NCBI RefSeq assembly: GCF_011405655.1
Contig: NZ_AP022829.1
Span: forward strand, 248,001-312,000
Length of the DNA stretch: 64,000 bases
From: Adlercreutzia hattorii
GTDB taxonomy: Bacteria > Actinomycetota > Coriobacteriia > Coriobacteriales > Eggerthellaceae
Direction: 5' to 3'
In this document: piece after piece, positions 42,960 to 51,054 of the stretch
Layout: each line of letters begins with the position of its first letter
Position numbering within the stretch: the stretch's first letter is position 1
Made by a program: the position numbers and the translations under genes
The notes under the pieces: model-generated
Databases searched by the model: none
The model's input: the letters and a program-made list of their open reading frames with translations, nothing else
Told to the model about the DNA's origin: nothing

Positions 42960-43744
42960 ATGCCATGCAGAACCATCGCAGTAGCGAACCAGAAGGGCGG
43001 CACGGGAAAAACCGCCACCACCTTGAGCTTGGGGATAGCCCTCGCGCATCGCGGGAAGAGGGTGCTCCTCGTGGACGCCGACCCGCAGGGCGACCTCACC
43101 AAGTCGCTCGGCTGGAAGGACCCCGACTCGCTTGAGGCGACGATCGCGAACCACCTGAGCGCGGTCATCGAGGGCGAGGGAGCAGACCCCCGCGAGGGCA
43201 TCCTCTCCCACAAGGAGGGCATCGACCTGATGCCTGCGAATATCGAGCTGGCGGGCATGGAAATGCCCGTCCTCATGGCGATGTCACGCGAGCAGCTTCT
43301 GAACGTGTGGGTCTCGTCCCTCAAGGGAGACTACGACTTCATCCTCTTCGACTGCGCGCCCACGCTCGGCATCATCCCCGTGAACGCCTTCGTCGCATCC
43401 GACAGCGTGCTCATACCGGTGTCGGTGGAGTACCTTCCCGCTTCCGCCATGGTCGGCCTGCTCAACACCATCGGGCGCGTGAGGCGGCAGATCAATCCCG
43501 CCCTGGCCGTCGAGGGCATACTGCTCACGCTGTTCGACAGCCGCAACAACCTCGCCCATGAGGTCGAGCAGACCATCCGCGATCAGTGCGGCAGCGCCTA
43601 CCGTGTGTTCGACACGGTGATCCCCAGGCGGTATCGGCCGCCGAGGCGCCTTCCGTGGGCGCGAGCATCTTCGCCTACGACGGGCGCGGCAAAGTGGCGA
43701 GCGCCTTCGAGCGCCTTGCCGAGGAGGTGGTCTGCCGTGGGTAG
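42960..43744 (+). pseudogene. parA: ParA-type partition ATPase with a single-base frameshift
   Basis: Walker-type ATPase of plasmid or ICE partition: deviant Walker A KGGTGKTAT, DADPQGDLTKSL, and FDCAPTLGI. Reading is normal to FDTVIPR, then the frame is lost near 43628/43629; one extra base there would give VIPR-x-VSAAEAPSVGASIFAYDGRGKVASAFERLAEEVV and a stop at 43742-43744, the usual end for the family. As written, the frame instead runs straight into parB, giving a 573-codon artificial fusion. This may be a real lesion or a sequencing/assembly error. A strong ribosome site (aaggagg) precedes the ATG. Confidence 0.8.
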
Positions 43745-44681
43745 GAAGAAGGTTCCCATAACGCTGCCCGGCGTGGACGACCTGTTCACCTCGCAGGGCG
43801 AGCGCGACGGCTCCGCGATTGGCGGCGTATCGGACATCCCGCTGGCGGCCATCGACCCGTTCCCCCGTCATCCCTTCCAGGTGAGAGACGACGAGGAGAT
43901 GGAGCGGCTCGCGGAGAGCGTCGCCGAGAACGGCGTGCTCGCGCCGCTCACGGTGCGGGCTGCGGGGCCGGAACGCTACGAGCTCGTGAGCGGCCACAGG
44001 CGGAAGCGCGCGGCGAAATTGGCAGGGCTTGAGAGCGTGCCCTGCATCGTGCGCGCCATGACCGACGAGGAAGCCACTATCGCCATGGTGGACTCGAATC
44101 TCCAAAGGGAGACCATCCTGCCGAGCGAGCGGGCGTTCGCGTATTCGATGCGGCTTGAGGCGATGAAGCATCAGGGGCGGCGCACCGACCTGACTTCTGT
44201 GCAAGTTGCGCAGAAGTCAGGCGGCAGGTGGTCGCGTGACATTCTGGCCGAGGAGCTTGACGTCAGCAAGGACAAGGTTCAGCGCTTCATACGCTTGACG
44301 TTCCTCTCCTCGGAGCTTTTGGCCCTCGTTGACGAGGGGCGTATGAAGATGCTTCCCGCCGTCGAGGTCAGCTATCTTACAGCCGAGGAGCAGGATCATC
44401 TGCTCGACGCCATCCGCGCGCAGGAGGCGACGCCCTCCCACGCCCAGGCGCTGAAGATGAAGCGCTACTCCAAGGAGGGCACGCTCACCGCCGCCCTCGT
44501 GCGCTCCATCATGGAGGAGGAGAAGCCCAACCAGGTCGTGCAGTTCAAGATCCCGAAGAGGAGCATCGCCCGCTTCTTCAAGCCGAGCGCGACCAAGGAC
44601 GAGATAGAGGGCCGCATCGTGCGCGCCCTTGAACTGCTTGAGCAGGCCGAGCGACGCCGCAGCGAACTGGGCGGTGTCTGA
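43737..44681 (+). CDS. parB: ParB-type centromere-binding/CTPase protein
   Basis: 314-residue protein. The N-terminal ParB/Srx domain shows HPFQVRDDEEMERLAESV, LVSGHRRKRAAKLAG and MVDSNLQRE; the central helix-turn-helix is in ILAEELDVSKDKVQRFIRL. Start GTG 43737 overlaps the restored parA stop. Its stop overlaps the next ATG (TGATG). With parA it would segregate a plasmid or maintain an integrative element; a parS site was not identified by eye. Because of the parA frameshift, parB is now in frame with the parA start. Confidence 0.88.
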   Translation: MGRKKVPITLPGVDDLFTSQGERDGSAIGGVSDIPLAAIDPFPRHPFQVRDDEEMERLAESVAENGVLAPLTVRAAGPERYELVSGHRRKRAAKLAGLESVPCIVRAMTDEEATIAMVDSNLQRETILPSERAFAYSMRLEAMKHQGRRTDLTSVQVAQKSGGRWSRDILAEELDVSKDKVQRFIRLTFLSSELLALVDEGRMKMLPAVEVSYLTAEEQDHLLDAIRAQEATPSHAQALKMKRYSKEGTLTAALVRSIMEEEKPNQVVQFKIPKRSIARFFKPSATKDEIEGRIVRALELLEQAERRRSELGGV

Positions 44682-45919
44682 TGGGCAACGTGATTCACAG
44701 GGGCAAGGGCTCCTTCACCTTCGTGGAGAACACCATATTCTTCGACCACGGCCTCTCTGCGAAGGCCAAGGGAATCTACTGCCAGATTCGCTCCCTTGAG
44801 AACAATCCCGAGTGGGTGTTCACCGTCAAGGGGTTCGCATCCCTCGTGAGGGACGGCGCGGATGCCGTGTCGGCCGGGATAAAGGAGCTGGAGTCTTCGG
44901 GCTACATTATCCGCGCCCGCAAGCGCAGCGAGAACGGCCGCTTCCTCAAGGCGGAGGAGGCCACCTGGGTCACGCTCGACGACCCGGCCATGCACGCGCA
45001 GGTGGCGGCGGAGCTCAAGGCGGACGGCTACGCGATCCTCTCGGAGTTCACGCGCGAGCCGCCCGCCAACGTGGAGTTCGAGACATCCGCTGCTCAACTT
45101 GCTACGACGAGCGATATGCCCAAAAAAGACCAGGTCGGCACCAGAACGGGAAAATCCGTATCTGGGAAAGCCACATCTGGAGAACCGGCACCTATAAATT
45201 ACTCATCTGATAAAACCCTTGAACCTGATAAAGAACCCCTCTCTTGTCTCCCCGACGAAGGAGCCCAAGAAGCGAAGCGACAGAAGGAAAGTTTCAGGGA
45301 ATATCGGAAGGGAGAGTTCCCGGAAGCCTTCGAGCGGCTGTGCGCCATGTCCATCAAGCCCGTAGCCTCCTTGAGGTTCAAGCGGGACTGCCTCACCGCA
45401 TGGAAGCGGCGCGTGGCGCAGGGCTTCACGCCCGAGCAGATCATCGACGCCTATGCTGCCTACGCCAAGAGCTTTTGGATGCGCAACGGCGGCGACACCA
45501 CGCTCGCCAAGAACCTCGCCCGCTGGCTCGAAGGGGAAGGCGGCCTCGCGGCGTACTCCGACGAGCCCATCCCGCCGGATCTCCTCGATCCGTGCGGCGA
45601 ACCGCTCGACATGCCGGGCCTCGCCCAGACGGACCCGGAGTTCGCGAAGATGTGGCGCAAGGTCGAGACGCGCCGCAGCGTCATCCGCTCCCAGATGGCC
45701 GTGGGCGGCGAGCGACCGCCAGAGGAGCGAGTAGTCGCCGCCTGCGCGGAGGACAAGCACTATCAGCGCTATCTCGCCGCCTGCGAAGAGCGCCATGCGC
45801 GTTATCTCAAGATATTCGACCTCTTCAAGGCACCAGAGATGCAACTGCCGCTTGAGGATGCGCACCAGCAGATCATCGCCGACGGTCTCAACCCGTATGG
45901 AAGGAGGGTTATAGCATGA
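44681..45919 (+). CDS. Replication-initiation-like helix-turn-helix protein
   Basis: 412-residue protein. N-terminal winged-helix region (ENTIFFDHGLSAKAKGIYCQIRS ... VKGFASLVRDGADAVSAGIKELESSGYIIR) resembles phage replisome organisers and plasmid replication proteins; the middle (residues about 140-215) is low-complexity and Lys/Glu-rich; the C-terminal half (FKRDCLTAWKRRVAQGFTPEQIIDAYAAYAKSFWMRNG) is helical and DnaD-like in feel. It is coupled to parB (TGATG), so partition and replication genes form one operon. I cannot assign a named Rep family. Confidence 0.6.
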   Translation: MGNVIHRGKGSFTFVENTIFFDHGLSAKAKGIYCQIRSLENNPEWVFTVKGFASLVRDGADAVSAGIKELESSGYIIRARKRSENGRFLKAEEATWVTLDDPAMHAQVAAELKADGYAILSEFTREPPANVEFETSAAQLATTSDMPKKDQVGTRTGKSVSGKATSGEPAPINYSSDKTLEPDKEPLSCLPDEGAQEAKRQKESFREYRKGEFPEAFERLCAMSIKPVASLRFKRDCLTAWKRRVAQGFTPEQIIDAYAAYAKSFWMRNGGDTTLAKNLARWLEGEGGLAAYSDEPIPPDLLDPCGEPLDMPGLAQTDPEFAKMWRKVETRRSVIRSQMAVGGERPPEERVVAACAEDKHYQRYLAACEERHARYLKIFDLFKAPEMQLPLEDAHQQIIADGLNPYGRRVIA

Positions 45920-45975
45920 GAACGACGGCGAAGTTCATCCGATGGCTGTTCCGTGCGGTGTTCAGATTCATGTGA
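45916..45975 (+). CDS. Possible 19-residue peptide
   Basis: MRTTAKFIRWLFRAVFRFM, starting in the stop of the replication gene (ATGA) and preceded at 7 bases by a near-ideal ribosome site aaggaggg. It is strongly basic and amphipathic. A terminator follows at once. The ribosome site argues that it is translated; function unknown. Confidence 0.45.
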   Translation: MRTTAKFIRWLFRAVFRFM

Positions 45976-45977
45976 TG

Positions 45978-46000
45978 GGCGCTTGCCGCAAGGCGCTTTT
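45978..46000 (+). terminator. Terminator after the par/rep operon
   Basis: GCG-CTTG pairs with CAAG-(bulge)-CGC around a CCG loop, followed by TTTT, just after the 19-codon frame. Confidence 0.6.
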
Positions 46001-46041
46001 GCTTAGCCTATGCACGTTCTCCGAACGGGTGTTGCGCAGTT

Positions 46042-46047
46042 TATAAT
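46042..46047 (+). promoter_or_regulatory. -10 box of the structured leader
   Basis: TATAAT at 46042-46047, consensus. The expected start of transcription is at about 46053-46055, at the first base of the outer inverted repeat of the leader. No good -35 box is seen. Confidence 0.55.
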
Positions 46048-46052
46048 AGGTA

Positions 46053-46142
46053 TGTCACCCTAAATTGAATATGTACGTCAACTACCGGACCGAGGGGCAT
46101 CTGCCGTTTGGGTAATTGACGTACAGTTCCCACAGGGTGACA
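46053..46142 (+). ncRNA. Nested-hairpin leader or small RNA
   Basis: Two nested inverted repeats: outer TGTCACCCT (46053-46061) with AGGGTGACA (46134-46142), and inner 15-nt arms at 46072-46086 and 46111-46125 with one mismatch (core TGTACGTCAA/TTGACGTACA). The inner loop is 24 nt. The structure begins at the predicted transcription start and ends 77 bases before the ATG of the 69-codon ORF at 46220. It could be a regulatory leader, an antisense/copy-control RNA, or a DNA-level site such as a replication or transfer origin. Confidence 0.55.
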
Positions 46143-46219
46143 ACTGAGGTGGATGCCTCTCATCTGACATCCCTAGGGGCTACCATCATCCAATCCTTCG
46201 TCATGGAAAGGTGGCCCCT

Positions 46220-46429
46220 ATGGCAGCGAATGAAGAGTACGCTCCCTCCAAAGAGCCCGTCAATGTTGTGGTCCATTCGTCGGAGAAGCTGGAAGGCGCT
46301 GCATCCCTTTTGAAGACGCTTGAAGATAAGGCCGACAGTGAGCAGATAACCGCAGCCGAGCTGGCTGCCGTCCGCTGCATAGTGGAAACCTGCGCGAGCG
46401 ATCTCGATGCGGTCCTGGAACAGGCCTAG
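46220..46429 (+). CDS. Small acidic hypothetical protein
   Basis: 69-residue frame, MAANEEYAPSKEPVNVVV..., rich in Glu/Ala with two predicted helices (GAASLLKTLEDKADSEQ; AAELAAVRCIVETCASDLDAVLEQ). A ribosome site (gaaaggtgg) precedes ATG 46220. It is downstream of the structured leader and is the only gene between it and the next insertion element. No family recognised. The next 175 bases (46430-46604) show nothing. Confidence 0.55.
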   Translation: MAANEEYAPSKEPVNVVVHSSEKLEGAASLLKTLEDKADSEQITAAELAAVRCIVETCASDLDAVLEQA

Positions 46430-46719
46430 TTGACTCCGGCCTACTTCGATTCTTTTCCTAATCTACATTGGCCTAACGGGCTCTCGGATTCGCAATCTAT
46501 TCGCAACAGGTTGATAAACGTTAATCGCCTGCTTAGTCTCGAAAGTGACCAGTAGAGCATACGGGACTCGAAGTTTTCCAAGTGCGTACGGTACGCCTGA
46601 GCGGTGACTGTTCCACGCTACGCCGATGATGTATGTCCACAGCGCCGATGCCTGTTCCATGCAGCGCCGATAATCGGGAGGGGCCGTTTCGACCCCTCCC
46701 GCTCTTCGTCGGTTTGCTC

Positions 46720-47463
46720 CTATTCCATTCCTCTCATCCGCTTGCGCATAGATTCCTCGCCTGCAATGTGGATGGTGTAGGACTTGCACACCACGCGGTC
46801 GATGACGGCGTCGGCAATGGCCCCGTTGCCCAGGTTCGCGTGCCATGCCGACGGCGGGAACTGCGAGCACAGGATGAGCGATCCGGTCCTGTCCCTCGCC
46901 TCGATTACCTCCATAATCTCCCTGGCCTCATTTGGCTTGACCTGCTCCAGCAGCCAATCGTCGATGATCAGCAGATCGCACTTGATGTACTTCTTGCGCT
47001 GCTTGAGCCATTCCTCGTCTTTGAAGACGGTGAGCTCGTCCAGCAGCTCCGGCAGCCTGGTGTAGCGCACGGTGTAGAACGCGTTGCAGGCAGCCACTCC
47101 AAGGGCGTTGGATATCCAGGTCTTGCCGGCTCCGCTCGCCCCTGTGACGATGATGTTGCGCCTGCTCGCGATCCACGAGCAGTTGGACAGCTCGACCATC
47201 TGGGCGCGGTCGAGTTTTCGGTCGTCATCGTAGCGGACATCGGCGATATTCGCATCCTGCTCGGGAAAGCCCGCCTGCCTCAGGTGCCGAAGGCGCTTGT
47301 TGGTCCTGCGCGAGTCCCATTCGGCGTCGACGATCATGGCGAGGCGCTCGTCGAAGCTCAATCCTGATGCCGCGGGAAGCTCTTCTTGGTCGCGATAGGC
47401 CCGGGCCATCACCGACAGCCTCATGTCGTGCAGCTTGTCCATAGTCGATTGGCTCGCCATCAT
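46720..47463 (-). CDS. istB: IS21-type transposition helper ATPase (element 2)
   Basis: 247-residue AAA+ protein with Walker A GASGAGKT, Walker B CDLLIIDDWL and the end region SYTIHIAGEESMRKRM. Start ATG 47463 overlaps the istA stop (ATGA). Sequence differs clearly from the element 1 and element 3 homologues, so three separate IS21 types are present. Complete. Confidence 0.9.
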   Translation of the reverse strand: MMASQSTMDKLHDMRLSVMARAYRDQEELPAASGLSFDERLAMIVDAEWDSRRTNKRLRHLRQAGFPEQDANIADVRYDDDRKLDRAQMVELSNCSWIASRRNIIVTGASGAGKTWISNALGVAACNAFYTVRYTRLPELLDELTVFKDEEWLKQRKKYIKCDLLIIDDWLLEQVKPNEAREIMEVIEARDRTGSLILCSQFPPSAWHANLGNGAIADAVIDRVVCKSYTIHIAGEESMRKRMRGME

Positions 47464-48777
47464 CGTCCGCCTTTCTCGCCGTTGTCGGCGCCTGCGCTCT
47501 CGATCTTTCGGTAGTAGTCCTGGCCCCTCAGATAGGCGCCTGCCGCCTCGTCGGTGCGCCCGACTTCCCGGGCAAGTGCCGCTATTACGCCCTTTATAGT
47601 CTTGTAGCTGGGCCTCTGCGTCCTGAGAAGGGCCTTTTGGCACGCTTCCTCCAAAAGCTCCCCTCCATAGGTCTTCTCCAGGGCGAGCACGGCGCGGCAC
47701 GAGCGGTACGACTGCTGCTCGATCCTGCGCGACGACAGGATGGCCCCGATCGCCCGCGCGGTGGCCTCCCCGATGCTCTCGGCCCACGACCTGAACCGCG
47801 CGCCGTCCCATTCGGCGTAGTCCCTGTGGGCATCCGGCATGTGGTCGGGGTTGGTGCGGTACTCGCCCTTGCGGTGAGCGCGCTCGTGCATGGCGATCCG
47901 CGTGCCGTCCGCCATCACCGACACGGTCCTCGCCGTCGCGACCACGGCGACCGTGCGCTTCACGAATTCGAACGGAACCGAGTACCAGCAGCCGTCGAAG
48001 CACACGTGGTAGTTAAAATTGACGGTGACCTCCTTGCGGGCCGTCATCTCGTAGGGAGTCGCCGGCAGCGGGATGAGCAGCGGTTTTTCCTGGGCGAGGA
48101 ATACGCTCTCCCTGCTGCCCTCGCGCCTTTGGAAGGGGCGCGAGTTGATGGCGGCGACCTGGTCCGCAAGGGCCGAGTTGAACTCGCCGAGGGACATGAA
48201 CCGCCTTCCCCTCAGCGCGAGCATGGCCTGGCGCTCGATGAGGCCGACTCCCATCTCCACGCTCGCCTTGTCCCTGGGCCTTCTGACCCTGGCGGGCACG
48301 ACGGCGCACCCGTAGTGCTCGCTCATGCGGCGGTACTGCTCGTTGACGATGAGCGCCTCTTTGGTGTTCTTGGACACCGCGGTCTTGCAGTTGTCCGGCA
48401 CGAGAACGGGGGTCGCGCCGCCGAAGAAGGAGAACATATGGGCATGGGCGTCGATCCAGGCCTGCTCGTCGGTTCTGTAGAATCCCTCGGCGAACAGGTA
48501 GTTGGAGTAGGGCAGGCATCCCGCGAACACGTAGACCCTCAGAAGTTCGCCCGTATCGGGATCGACCACTTCCGCCGTGTCCCCGACCCAGTCCACCTGG
48601 ATGGTCTCGGCCGGCCTGTGGTCGATGCGCATGCGGATGTCGTGGGCCTGCGCCCACTTCCTGTACTCCCTGCAGAAGGCCGAGTACATGTAGGGCTCCT
48701 CGCCCCGCGACACGGCGGAATCGCAGTACTCGTTCCACAGAAGCGACAGCGTCATGCCGCGCCGTCCAAGCTCCCGG
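47460..48777 (-). pseudogene. istA: IS21-type transposase fragment (element 2)
   Basis: C-terminal five-sixths of an IstA, with DDE residues in IQVDWVGD, VLVPDNCKT and KASVEMGVG. The frame now opens at RELGRRGMTLSLLWNEY, a position about 80 residues into normal family members; the N-terminal helix-turn-helix is missing because element 3 begins at 48778. The first codons of the same gene (MVKYREI) are at 52565-52543. An ATG at 48755 could give a 431-residue remnant lacking DNA-binding function. Confidence 0.88.
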
Positions 48778-51029
48778 TGTTAGCGTCGGGCGAGAATAGC
48801 CACCTAAAGTCAAACTAGTTCAGCCAAATTCCAGTCAAGCAAAAACAGCCATTGCGACGCTGCTGGCCCTACACTGGTGTACGCCAATACGCCAGAAGAC
48901 AAGGAGGACCATGAATGACAACGAGCGCAATGGCCTGCAGGAGATTATAGACAAGGCCATATCGGATATCGCCCGGACGGAGGGCGATTCCTTCGAACTC
49001 GACAAGATGAACCTGGCCGAATTCTCGCGAAGAACGGGGCTCTCGAGATCGAGGGCCCGCACATTGAAAGCGAGAGGTTTCGTCGTCGCGCCCCACGGGC
49101 GCTGCGGGATGCGCGCTGCCACGACGGTGATCAGCGGCTTCGAGGGCATTGTGAACGCCCTGCTCTCGGAGGGCGTCACCAACTCCGAGGTCGTTTTCGA
49201 GCGCATCAGGGGCCAGGGCTACGAGGGCGGCAGGACCACCGTGAAGAACTATATCGCCGCGCATGCCGACCTGGTTCCCTCGAAGAGGAGGCTCGCGGGC
49301 GCCGACCCGCAGGCGAGCCGCGGCAGGAGATTCTCCACATCGCCCGGCGAGTCCTACCAGATGGACTGGGGATTCGTCGATGTCGAGGACTGGACCGGAG
49401 GCATGTTCAGAATCGCGTGCTTCGCGATGGTGTGCCACCACTGCGGCACGTGCTACGTGGAGTTCTTCCCCAATGCGCGCCAGGAGAGCCTGTTCATCGG
49501 CATGATCCACGCGTTCGCGGTGATGGGGGTGCCAGAGTGCGTGCTGACCGACAACATGAAGTCGGTGGTGCTGCGGCGCGACATCGACGGCAGGCCCGTA
49601 TGGCAGGCCGACTACGCCGCGTTCATGTCGTGCGTCGGGTTCAAGACGAAGCTGTGCAAGCCCAGGCACCCGTTCACGAAGGGCAAGGTCGAGCGACTGA
49701 TCAGGTTCGTGAAGGGCAACTTCCTGGCAGGGAGGAGGTTCTGCAACGCCACCGACCTGAACGCCCAGGCTCTCGAATGGTGCGCAGCGCAATCCGGGCG
49801 CTACCGCAGGGCGGTCGACTGTGTTCCGGCCGACGAGCACTCCGCAGCCTGCGCGCCCGCCGCGTCCGTGCTCGCGATGACCCACGAGCTGGCGCTCTAC
49901 CTGTGCCCCCGCCGACGCATCAGCTTCGACGGGTTCGTCAGCTACGAGGGCAGGCGCTTCGGCGTGCCGTACTGGTATCCGGGGAGGGAGTGCCGCGTCA
50001 ACCGCGACGGGGAATGGCTGCACATCTACTCCGACGACCTCTCTCGCGAACTGGCGGCTCATCCCGTGACATGGGGCCGCAGGGACAGCTGCTGCGACGA
50101 CCAGTACGCCGACGTCCAGCCGGTCGAGCTGCCGACGGCCCCCGTGACGACCGTCATCGCCCGGCTGGAGCCTCCCAAGGGAAAGCCCGGGTTCGACAAG
50201 TTCGACTTCGAGGGGAGGCTGTAGCCATGGGCGACACGGAAGATGCCGCGGCCGTCTACGATCGCGTGAGCGCCCGGGCGGCGTCGCTCGGAGTGGCGAT
50301 AGCCCCGGAGGAGCTGGCCGAGCTGGCCGTGCGCCACAGCATGGGAGGCGGCGAGCTCGCGGCGCTCGACGCCGTGTTCTCCTATCTGGCGGACAAGCGT
50401 CACGACCAGGTGATCGAGACGCTGCTCAAGCTCAGCAGGCTGCCGCAGAAGGCCCCCAAAACCTTCGCCGGCTTCGACTTCGACCGCATACGCGGCCGGG
50501 ACGCGGGGGCGCTGCGCAAGCTGCCGGCGCTCGCGAACCTGCATGCGCGCAAGAACCTGGCGTTCATAGGGCCGGGCGGCATCGGAAAGACCCACCTGGC
50601 CCAGGCCTATGGCCGGGAGTGCTGCCTGAACGGCTACAAGACGTACTACCTGAAGGCCACGGAGCTGAGGGACAAACTGAGGAGGGCCGCCGATTCCGGC
50701 AGCGTCTCGCGAGCCGTCGCCGCGCTGGTGAAGCCGTCCTGCCTCATAGTCGACGAGGTGGGGCGGTGCACGTTCGACAAGGCGTGCACGGATCTCTTCT
50801 TCGATGTCGTCGACCGGCGCTACGAGAAGGACTGCGCCAATACGATGATATTGACCAGCAACACGCCCACGAACAACTGGGACGAGTTCTTCACCGGCGA
50901 CGACACCCTGCTCTGCACTCTCGACCGCCTGTTCGACCGTGCATCTGTGTTCGTGATGAAGGGCGCCAGCTTCCGCGGCGCTGAACTTGAGATCTTCTCA
51001 GTCGAGACAACGCCGCTGGCAGTTAGGGC
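48778..51029 (+). mobile_element. IS21-family element 3, right end lost
   Basis: Begins TGTTAGCGTCGGGCGAG at 48778, similar to the TGTTAGCG ends of element 1, and lies inside istA of element 2. It carries istA and istB on the plus strand. Its right end is gone: sequence is replaced by IS256 copy 3 at 51030, near the end of istB. The missing target duplication on IS256 copy 3 fits an adjacent deletion that removed this end. Confidence 0.82.
48911..50224 (+). CDS. istA: IS21-type transposase (element 3)
   Basis: 437-residue transposase with N-terminal helix-turn-helix (NLAEFSRRTGLSRSRARTLKARGF), DDE residues in YQMDWGFVD, CVLTDNMKS and KGKVERLIRF, and the C-terminal beta domain. An ideal ribosome site (aaggagg) precedes ATG 48911. 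Complete. istB follows after 2 bases. Confidence 0.92.
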   Translation: MNDNERNGLQEIIDKAISDIARTEGDSFELDKMNLAEFSRRTGLSRSRARTLKARGFVVAPHGRCGMRAATTVISGFEGIVNALLSEGVTNSEVVFERIRGQGYEGGRTTVKNYIAAHADLVPSKRRLAGADPQASRGRRFSTSPGESYQMDWGFVDVEDWTGGMFRIACFAMVCHHCGTCYVEFFPNARQESLFIGMIHAFAVMGVPECVLTDNMKSVVLRRDIDGRPVWQADYAAFMSCVGFKTKLCKPRHPFTKGKVERLIRFVKGNFLAGRRFCNATDLNAQALEWCAAQSGRYRRAVDCVPADEHSAACAPAASVLAMTHELALYLCPRRRISFDGFVSYEGRRFGVPYWYPGRECRVNRDGEWLHIYSDDLSRELAAHPVTWGRRDSCCDDQYADVQPVELPTAPVTTVIARLEPPKGKPGFDKFDFEGRL

Positions 51030-51054
51030 GATCGCGTCCCGAACGTTGGTGTAG
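50227..51054 (+). pseudogene. istB: IS21-type helper ATPase (element 3), 3' end replaced by IS256
   Basis: AAA+ protein with Walker A GPGGIGKTH and Walker B CLIVDEVGR. Native sequence runs to about ETTPLAV; from 51030 the codons (RAIASRTLV, stop at 51054) come from the end of IS256 copy 3. Only a few C-terminal residues seem to be lost, so the protein could retain some function. Confidence 0.8.

Larger units (their letters stand above)
46605..48777 (-). mobile_element. IS21-family element 2, left part (interrupted)
   Basis: The end at 46605 starts TGACTGTTCCACGC with a second related unit (TGCCTGTTCCATGCAGCGCC region) about 50 bases inside, the usual multiple terminal repeats of IS21. It carries istB and most of istA on the minus strand. 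At 48777/48778 it is cut by IS21-type element 3. The missing right end, with the first codons of istA, is found at 52543-52724, beyond element 3 and IS256 copy 3. No target duplication was found between the two outer flanks. Confidence 0.85.

Noticed and set aside
42960-44681. A genuine ParA-ParB fusion protein
   Set aside because: The restored ParA C-terminus is present in the alternative frame and parB has its own start, so the fusion is a product of a one-base lesion.
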